Source of the DNA: an uncultured Rickettsiales bacterium
Lineage (GTDB): Bacteria; Pseudomonadota; Alphaproteobacteria; Rs-D84
NCBI GenBank assembly: GCA_947176385.1
Contig: CAMWQN010000011.1
Span: 1 to 32,909 of the forward strand
Direction: 5' to 3'
DNA: 32,909 bases
Shown here: positions 26,225 to 32,909 of the stretch, piece by piece
How the letters are laid out: each line of letters opens with the position of its first letter
How positions within the stretch are numbered: the stretch's first letter is position 1
Program-made: the position numbers and the translations under genes
Notes under the pieces: generated by a model
The model's input: only the letters and a program-made list of their open reading frames with translations
The model's database searches: none
What the model was told of the DNA's origin: nothing

Positions 26225-28267
26225 ATGTCAACAACACAAAAAGAAATAAAAATTCAAGTCATTCCAACATTTACCACGTCATTGGTCGCGGTACAAAAAC
26301 GTTCCGGCGAAACAGTTCCATTTGATGCCAAGAAGATTTATGAGGCAATTAAAAAGGCTGTCACCGTAACCGCTGAATTATCTGATGAACAACTGATTCA
26401 TGTGGTTCAGGGTGTTTTGACGCGCCTGGATGTAAATTATGCAGGTAAAACACCAACAGTCGAAGCGATTCAAGATATTGTTATCCAGACTTTGATGGAT
26501 ATGAAGGCATATAAGACAGCGGAAAGTTATATCATATATCGCCAGAAACGTTCTGAAATCCGCAATTCCGGCGTTGATGCAGTTGATATTATCGAAGGTT
26601 ATGTCGGTGGTTCAAACTGGCGTATCAAAGAAAATGCAAATATTGGTTATTCAATCGGCGGTTTGATTCTGCGTACATCTGAACGCGTCACCGCTGAATA
26701 TTGGTTGAACCTGTACCCAAAGGCTGTGGCAGATGCACACAAAAGCGCAGCTGTTCATATTCATGATTTGGGATGGCTGTGTGGATACTGCGCAGGTTGG
26801 TCTTTGCGTGAATTGTTATACGAAGGATTTAACGGCGTCCCAGGATACCTGCAATGCGAACCGGCAAAGCATATGGCAACCGCAATTTCCCACATGGTAA
26901 ACTTCCTGGGTACATTGCAGAATGAATTTGCTGGGGCACAGGCATTCTCGTCTGTGGATACTTATTTGGCACCATATGTCAGAATCGACAATATGTCATA
27001 TGCAGACGTTAAAAACGCAATGCAAACATTGGTATTTAACTGTGCGGTGCCATGTCGTTGGGGAACACAAACACCATTTATTAACTTTACATTCGACTGG
27101 ACATGTCCAAAAGACTTGCGTGAACAACGCCCGTTTGTCGGCAAAAAGATGGTTGATTTTACATATGGCGACCTGCAGGCAGAAATGGACATGATAAACC
27201 GCGCGTTTATCGAAGTTATGACCGAAGGTGATGCCCAGGGTCGTCCATTTACATTCCCAATTCCAACATATAACATCACACCGGATTTTCCATGGAATCA
27301 TCCAAATGTAAAGCCTTTATTTGATTTGGCTGCAAAATATGGTATTCCAAATTTTCAGAATTTCTTGAACAGTGACCTGAATCCAACAGATGTGCGTTCA
27401 ATGTGCTGCCGTCTGCGTCTGGATGTACGTGAATTGTTAAAGCGCGGTGGTGGGCTGTTTGGTTCCGCGGAAAAGACCGGTTCCATCGGCGTATTCACAA
27501 TCAATTTGGCACGACTGGGATATCTGCACAAGGGTGACAGGGATGGATTGTTCACAGAATTGAAACGCTTGCTGGAACTGGGACGTGACCAATTGGAAAT
27601 CAAGCGTAATATAATTTCCAAGAATATGGAACGCGGTCTGTATCCATTTACAAAACGTTACTTGGGCGACTGGAATCATCACTTTTCAACCATCGGTGTG
27701 AATGGTGCAAATGAAATGGTACGTAACTTTACAGACGACCGTGAAAACATCGCGACACCAATGGGAAAAAAGATGGTATTGGATGTAATGGATTTCATCC
27801 GTGAACATTTGGCAAACTTCCAAGAACAGACAGGCAATCTGTACAATCTGGAAGCAACACCAGCCGAGGGTTGTTCATACCGTTTTGCAAAAACGGATAA
27901 AAAGAACTTCCCAGATATTATCACAGCAGGCACGCCAGATGCACCATACTACACAAATTCAACCCAGTTACCTGTGAACTTTACCGACGACCCATTCGTC
28001 GCACTGGAACACCAGGAAGAATTACAACGCAAATATACAGGCGGCACCATGTTGCACCTGTACATGGGCGAACCTGTATCCAGCGGGGATGCGGCACAAA
28101 AGATTGTACGTACGATATTTGAAAACTATCGTATCCCATACATGACATTAACACCGACATTCTCTATCTGTCCAAAGCACGGATACCTGGCTGGGAACTA
28201 TGAATTCTGTCCGAAATGCGATGCAGAAATTGCAGCAGCAAATCGGGCTTCGAATGACAACGAATAA
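26225..28267 (+). CDS. nrdD: Anaerobic ribonucleoside-triphosphate reductase, catalytic part with ATP cone and Zn site
   Basis: ATP-cone N-terminus VQKRSGETVPFDAKKIYEAIKKAV; C-terminal ICPKHGYLAGNYEFCPKC; no glycyl-radical motif after Zn site. Confidence 0.92.
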   Translation: MSTTQKEIKIQVIPTFTTSLVAVQKRSGETVPFDAKKIYEAIKKAVTVTAELSDEQLIHVVQGVLTRLDVNYAGKTPTVEAIQDIVIQTLMDMKAYKTAESYIIYRQKRSEIRNSGVDAVDIIEGYVGGSNWRIKENANIGYSIGGLILRTSERVTAEYWLNLYPKAVADAHKSAAVHIHDLGWLCGYCAGWSLRELLYEGFNGVPGYLQCEPAKHMATAISHMVNFLGTLQNEFAGAQAFSSVDTYLAPYVRIDNMSYADVKNAMQTLVFNCAVPCRWGTQTPFINFTFDWTCPKDLREQRPFVGKKMVDFTYGDLQAEMDMINRAFIEVMTEGDAQGRPFTFPIPTYNITPDFPWNHPNVKPLFDLAAKYGIPNFQNFLNSDLNPTDVRSMCCRLRLDVRELLKRGGGLFGSAEKTGSIGVFTINLARLGYLHKGDRDGLFTELKRLLELGRDQLEIKRNIISKNMERGLYPFTKRYLGDWNHHFSTIGVNGANEMVRNFTDDRENIATPMGKKMVLDVMDFIREHLANFQEQTGNLYNLEATPAEGCSYRFAKTDKKNFPDIITAGTPDAPYYTNSTQLPVNFTDDPFVALEHQEELQRKYTGGTMLHLYMGEPVSSGDAAQKIVRTIFENYRIPYMTLTPTFSICPKHGYLAGNYEFCPKCDAEIAAANRASNDNE

Positions 28268-28308
28268 ACAACAACGCAACGCCAAAAACAACAAAAGGGA
28301 GGAACACT

Positions 28309-28497
28309 ATGGCAAACACAGAAACATTAGAAAGAACACCATGCGAACGCTTTTCACGCTCTATGGGTTTCATTCGTCCAGTTTCTAATTTTAACATCGG
28401 TAAATATTCTGAATTCTGCGAACGCAAAACATTTACTGAAGAAAACAGCCTGTCAACCGGCGCACGCCACAGTGAACTGATGAAAAAGGCAGCGTAA
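28309..28497 (+). CDS. Stand-alone glycyl-radical domain of class III RNR
   Basis: TPCERFSRSMGFIRPVSNFNIGKYSEFCERKTF matches the normal NrdD C-terminus pattern; own SD GGGAGG; different frame from nrdD. Confidence 0.82.
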   Translation: MANTETLERTPCERFSRSMGFIRPVSNFNIGKYSEFCERKTFTEENSLSTGARHSELMKKAA

Positions 28498-28501
28498 TAA
28501 A

Positions 28502-29203
28502 ATGCGTGACATTCAGATTGGGGGATTGGTTTCATTTACAACAATTGACTATCCTGGGAAATTGGCTGCAGTATTATTCTTGGTCGGTTGCCCATTGCGA
28601 TGTGCATATTGTTCCAACCCCCATCTGCTGGATGTGCGTGATGGTGACTATGACCCGGACAAAGTGTTTGATTGGATCGCGCAGCGTGTCGGCAAATTAG
28701 AAGCCATCGTTTTTTCTGGGGGCGAAGCGTTAATGCAAGGTCCCGCTTTAATCGAATATATGCGCCGTGTACGTGAACTGGGGTTCAAAATCGGATTACA
28801 TACAAACGGCTTTTATCCTGAAAATTTAAAACTGGCAGCGCCATATGTGGACTGGATTGGTCTGGATTACAAGGCGACACGCAATAAATATCAATCATTG
28901 GTCGGTAATAATATTGCATATGACAGAATGATTGAAAGCCTGATATTCTGGCAATCGACTGGTAAGGATTTTGAGGTTCGCATTACCTGCGACCCACGAT
29001 TTATTGATATCGCAGATTTAAATGAAATTGTGGACGATTGCGCCACACGCAGGGTCAAAACAATCGCGATTCAAAAATATATCCCACATTTTGAAAACGC
29101 AGATGTTGCAACCACAGCGGCACAACGCGAACAATTTTTTGCAGATTCTGCCCTGCGCGCAAAAATTGATTCTATGTTTGAATCTGTTACCTGGCGCGAA
29201 TAA
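28502..29203 (+). CDS. nrdG: Anaerobic RNR activating protein (radical SAM)
   Basis: GLVSFTTIDYPGKLAAVLFLVGCPLRCAYCSNPHLL. Confidence 0.92.
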   Translation: MRDIQIGGLVSFTTIDYPGKLAAVLFLVGCPLRCAYCSNPHLLDVRDGDYDPDKVFDWIAQRVGKLEAIVFSGGEALMQGPALIEYMRRVRELGFKIGLHTNGFYPENLKLAAPYVDWIGLDYKATRNKYQSLVGNNIAYDRMIESLIFWQSTGKDFEVRITCDPRFIDIADLNEIVDDCATRRVKTIAIQKYIPHFENADVATTAAQREQFFADSALRAKIDSMFESVTWRE

Positions 29204-29259
29204 AAATCACCACACAAAAAATAAATATGGTATAATATGTCATGAGAAGGAATACTGTC

Positions 29260-31248
29260 ATGGCAAAGTCTGTATATGATACTATAAAAAAACAAAATGG
29301 CGAAGGATTTGCACGCGTCCTGCGCGACAAAAATTTACTGGATATTCCAGATATTGCCAATATTGTGAAATATGCCGGACACGATGCAGCAAGCGCTGAA
29401 CAGATATTCCCATACCTGTGGTCATTAAAAATATTTGAAGAAACCCATGGCGACGAAACTGCCGACCCATTTAAATTACTGGACCAAGCTGGATATCACG
29501 CATTCGAGGTACATAACCTGGATGAACAAAATTCTATTAAACGTTTCTTTCGCAAAGATGAAGAATTATGCACGTTTCGTGACGAACATCGATATCAAAA
29601 CAATTATATGATTCATGCCATCAAACATGAAGTATGGCACAACCCACGTGCGATAAAGCCATCCAAAAATCCGGAACGTCAGGATGAATATGGCACCAGT
29701 GTTATTTCAATTCAAATCCACAAAGACGGCAATTTTATTTCAATCAAAAACAGATACAACCACACTGTTGCAAATCCAGACCAGACATTTCACAGTAATC
29801 CGGATGAAATTATCGCAGGATTGTCGGCTGCATTAAAGGCATACTTTGATGTTGATTGGAAATCAACCGGTGTTACAGTTCCTGATGGATTTGTATTGTA
29901 TAACAATCAGATATTAAAAATAAATTTTGAAATTGAAAACTGTTATTTTGGCGATGGGTTCTATGCACAAAATGGACGCGTTTTTGATATCGATAAAAAC
30001 AATCAGGTGCAACTGGATTATTTTATATGGGATAATCAGCAAAAGAAGTTATTGAATCCATCAGGAACACTTGACGGATTTATCCAGACATTCAATGAAC
30101 ATACCAACGGAAAAAAGGTTACTATATCCGGCAAAGCACCACATCAAACCATACTGGTTGATGGAGAAAAATTTATTGAACTGGCAAACAACCAGATTGT
30201 TACACTGAATATGCCAGGTGTAACTGATGTTAATCTTTTCCTGCGACGCAATCGGACAATTCAAGAATTGAATATGCCAGACCTGGCGCATGCCGGTAAT
30301 AATTTTCTGGCAAATAATGTCGCATTAAAACATCTGGTTCTGCCAAGCCTGATTGATACATGGAACTGTTTTTTATCAAAGAACAGCATAATTGATTACG
30401 TATATTTGCCGCGATTGAAAAATATTGGTCAAAACTTTTTGCCAAATAATCAGGCATTGACCGAATTAGATCTGCCGGCGGCTGAAATAATTCAATCTAA
30501 TTTTCTGTTGGAAAACCAACACCTGCGACACATAAATTTTGGTAATATCACAAAAATCCACGATAATTTCTTAAAGAACAATCAAGAATTGCTGGAACTG
30601 AATGCGCCAAAATTAAAAATACTTGGCGATGCATGTCTGGTATATAATTGTGTATTACAGCAATTAAACGCACCAAGCCTGAAATATATTGGGCATTCCT
30701 TCTTGCAAAATAATTTAAATTTACATGAATTGAATTTACCAAATTTGACCAGGGCAGAATCTGCATTCTTGGCATGTAATGAAAAAATCCAGAATCTGTA
30801 TGCACCACAATTAGAAGCGGTCGGGTATAATTTCTTGGCAGACAACACAGCATTAACTGAAATTGATTTACCGTCACTGAAATCTGTCGATGAACGTTTT
30901 TTGTATATGAATACAGATATTCAGCATGCAAACCTGCCAAATCTGGAAGATATAGACGTTTCATTCTTGGCACATAACAAGAAATTAAAACAATTAAGTT
31001 TGCCTGGGCTGACACTGTTACCAGAAGGATTCCTGTCAGATAATAATCATGTTATTTTGAATTTACCACGATTGGAAAAAATTATATATGACTGGACCAT
31101 TCGCGATACGAAACCAGCCATAAATACCCCAATCACAGACGTGATACCAGAACGCCGCAATATCGCACAGCGTTTTAAGCATGCGATAAAAAAAATCTAT
31201 GACATAGTAAAAATAACATATCACACACATGGTGAAAATAATATTTAA
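29260..31248 (+). CDS. Leucine-rich-repeat protein with novel-looking N-terminal domain
   Basis: MAKSVYDTIKKQNGEGFARVL...; C-terminal ~22-23-aa repeats L..L.LP.L..IG.NFL..N; AAGGA SD. Confidence 0.88.
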   Translation: MAKSVYDTIKKQNGEGFARVLRDKNLLDIPDIANIVKYAGHDAASAEQIFPYLWSLKIFEETHGDETADPFKLLDQAGYHAFEVHNLDEQNSIKRFFRKDEELCTFRDEHRYQNNYMIHAIKHEVWHNPRAIKPSKNPERQDEYGTSVISIQIHKDGNFISIKNRYNHTVANPDQTFHSNPDEIIAGLSAALKAYFDVDWKSTGVTVPDGFVLYNNQILKINFEIENCYFGDGFYAQNGRVFDIDKNNQVQLDYFIWDNQQKKLLNPSGTLDGFIQTFNEHTNGKKVTISGKAPHQTILVDGEKFIELANNQIVTLNMPGVTDVNLFLRRNRTIQELNMPDLAHAGNNFLANNVALKHLVLPSLIDTWNCFLSKNSIIDYVYLPRLKNIGQNFLPNNQALTELDLPAAEIIQSNFLLENQHLRHINFGNITKIHDNFLKNNQELLELNAPKLKILGDACLVYNCVLQQLNAPSLKYIGHSFLQNNLNLHELNLPNLTRAESAFLACNEKIQNLYAPQLEAVGYNFLADNTALTEIDLPSLKSVDERFLYMNTDIQHANLPNLEDIDVSFLAHNKKLKQLSLPGLTLLPEGFLSDNNHVILNLPRLEKIIYDWTIRDTKPAINTPITDVIPERRNIAQRFKHAIKKIYDIVKITYHTHGENNI

Positions 31249-31268
31249 ATAATATATAGGACCACACA

Positions 31269-32909
31269 ATGGCAAAGTCGATATATGAGATTATCAAAAA
31301 ACAAAATGGCGAAGGATTTGCACGTGTCTTGCGCGGCAAGGGACTGCAGGATATTCCAGATATTGCACATATCGTAAAGTACGCTGGACACAGCGCAGAA
31401 GACGCTGAAAAACTATTCCCATATCTGTGGTCGCTGAAAGAATTCAAAGAACAAAATAACCCAACAAACGCTGATCCATTTCAATTATTGGACCAGGCTG
31501 GATATCATGCGTTCGAAGTACATAACCTGGATGAACAAAATTCCATACAGCATTTCTTTCGACATAATGAAGAGTTATGCACTTTCCGCGATGAACATCG
31601 ATATGAAAACAATTATATGATTCATGCCATCAAACACGAAGTCTGGCGTGACCCATATACAATAAAGCCATCCAAAAATCCAGAACGCCAGGATGAATAT
31701 GGCACCAGTGTAATATCAATCCAAATTCGCAAGAAAGGTGGATTTATTTCAATCAAAAACAGATACAATCACACTGTTGATAATCCAGACCAGACATTTC
31801 ACAGTAATCCGGATGAAATTATTGCCGGATTGTCGGGTGCGTTAAAAGCATACTTTGATGTTGATTGGCAATCAACCGGTATCACTGTTCCGAATGGATT
31901 TATATTGTATAACAAGCAGTTATTAAAAACAAATTTCGAAGTTAATAATTGCTATTTTGGCGACGGATTCTATGCCAAGGACGGGGAAATCATAGATATT
32001 GATAAAAATAATCAGATTCAAATGGATTATTTTATCTGGGATAACAAGCAAAAGAAACTGTTGAATCCATCAGGGACAACAGATGGCTTTGTCCAAGTAT
32101 TCAATAATTTTGTCCAGGGTAAAAAGGTTACTGTATCCGGTAAAGCCCCAAATCAAACAATAACAGTAGATGGTGAAAAAATCATCGAACTGGGAAATAA
32201 TCAAATTGTCACATTGAATCTGCCGGGCATTACGGATATTCCACCAGAGTTCTTAGCCCTAAACAAATCAATACAGCAAATTAATCTGCCAAATGTGAAA
32301 ACTATTGGCAATAGATTTTTGAACCATAACGAAAACTTGCAAAAATTATCCCTGCCCGAAGCAGTTACAATTGGCAATTTTGCATTGAGTCAGAATACCG
32401 ATATGCAAGAACTATCATTACCAAACGTAACAGAGATTGGGCATAATTTTGCATATCATAACCAAATCTTACATACAATATTTCTGCCAAACGTAAAAAC
32501 AGTTAGTACCCGTTTCTTGTTTTGCAACAATATGCTAGACCAAATATCATTACCAAATGTGACAACGATTGGTGACGATTTCTTGCACTGCAACAAACAA
32601 TTAAAACAAATATCATTACCAAATGTGACAACGATTGGTGACGATTTCTTGTACGCAAACGAACAACTGCAACAAATATCTCTGCCAAATGCAACTACTA
32701 TTGGTAACGGTTTCTTGCACTGGAACGAACAATTAAAACAAATATCATTACCAAATGTGACAACGATTGGTGATGGTTCCTTGTACGCCAACAAACAACT
32801 GCAACAAATATCCCTGCCAAATGTAGCAACGATTGGTGCCTGTTTCTTGCACCACAACAAACAATTAAAACAAATATCATTACCAAATGTGACAACGATT
32901 AGTAACGAT
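31269..32909 (+). CDS. Second LRR paralog, truncated by window end
   Basis: ATG 31269 MAKSIYEIIKKQNGEGFARVLRGKGLQDIPDIAHIVKYAGH...; open to the last base; missing from ORF track because no stop is in the window. Confidence 0.9.
   Translation, partial: MAKSIYEIIKKQNGEGFARVLRGKGLQDIPDIAHIVKYAGHSAEDAEKLFPYLWSLKEFKEQNNPTNADPFQLLDQAGYHAFEVHNLDEQNSIQHFFRHNEELCTFRDEHRYENNYMIHAIKHEVWRDPYTIKPSKNPERQDEYGTSVISIQIRKKGGFISIKNRYNHTVDNPDQTFHSNPDEIIAGLSGALKAYFDVDWQSTGITVPNGFILYNKQLLKTNFEVNNCYFGDGFYAKDGEIIDIDKNNQIQMDYFIWDNKQKKLLNPSGTTDGFVQVFNNFVQGKKVTVSGKAPNQTITVDGEKIIELGNNQIVTLNLPGITDIPPEFLALNKSIQQINLPNVKTIGNRFLNHNENLQKLSLPEAVTIGNFALSQNTDMQELSLPNVTEIGHNFAYHNQILHTIFLPNVKTVSTRFLFCNNMLDQISLPNVTTIGDDFLHCNKQLKQISLPNVTTIGDDFLYANEQLQQISLPNATTIGNGFLHWNEQLKQISLPNVTTIGDGSLYANKQLQQISLPNVATIGACFLHHNKQLKQISLPNVTTISND
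32550..32909 (+). repeat. Near-identical 66-bp coding tandem repeats (22-aa LRR)
   Basis: (QISLPNVTTIGDDFLHCNKQLK)n with alternating LH.N.QLK / LYAN.QLQ units. Confidence 0.92.

Noticed and set aside
32456-32860. Minus-strand ORF with repeats (134 aa)
   Set aside because: Exact antisense shadow of the plus-strand 66-bp LRR repeats; the plus frame continues the paralog of 29260..31248
32550-32909. CRISPR-like regular repeats
   Set aside because: Repeats are contiguous and in-frame coding with no unique spacers

Overview
This 32.9 kb window looks chromosomal and comes from a Gram-negative, probably alphaproteobacterial, anaerobe. The evidence is LpxI, LptE, an LptM-like lipoprotein, beta-barrel OMPs, ZapA, ParC and a class III RNR. 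Housekeeping genes (parC, lpxI, rpmG, map, holA, radC, nrdD/nrdG, two tRNAs) alternate with secreted or envelope proteins that have no clear family. I read all sequence by eye and ran no searches or folding. Main observations: (1) a ~110-nt multi-hairpin RNA leader present twice (13351-13462 and 14215-14324), with conserved loops and compensatory stem changes, each copy preceding a putative secreted murein-hydrolase-like gene; (2) two further promoter-led leaders (2375-2549 minus, 3503-3720 plus) with similar two-part closing helices and attenuator-like competing pairings; (3) a class III RNR whose glycyl-radical domain is encoded as a separate 62-aa ORF between nrdD and nrdG, behind two NrdR-box-like repeats; (4) a tandem pair of large LRR proteins with a shared N-terminal domain, the second having a nearly homogenised 66-bp repeat array; (5) a truncated tail copy of a Cys-rich secreted protein, separated from its full-length relative by four strong hairpins.
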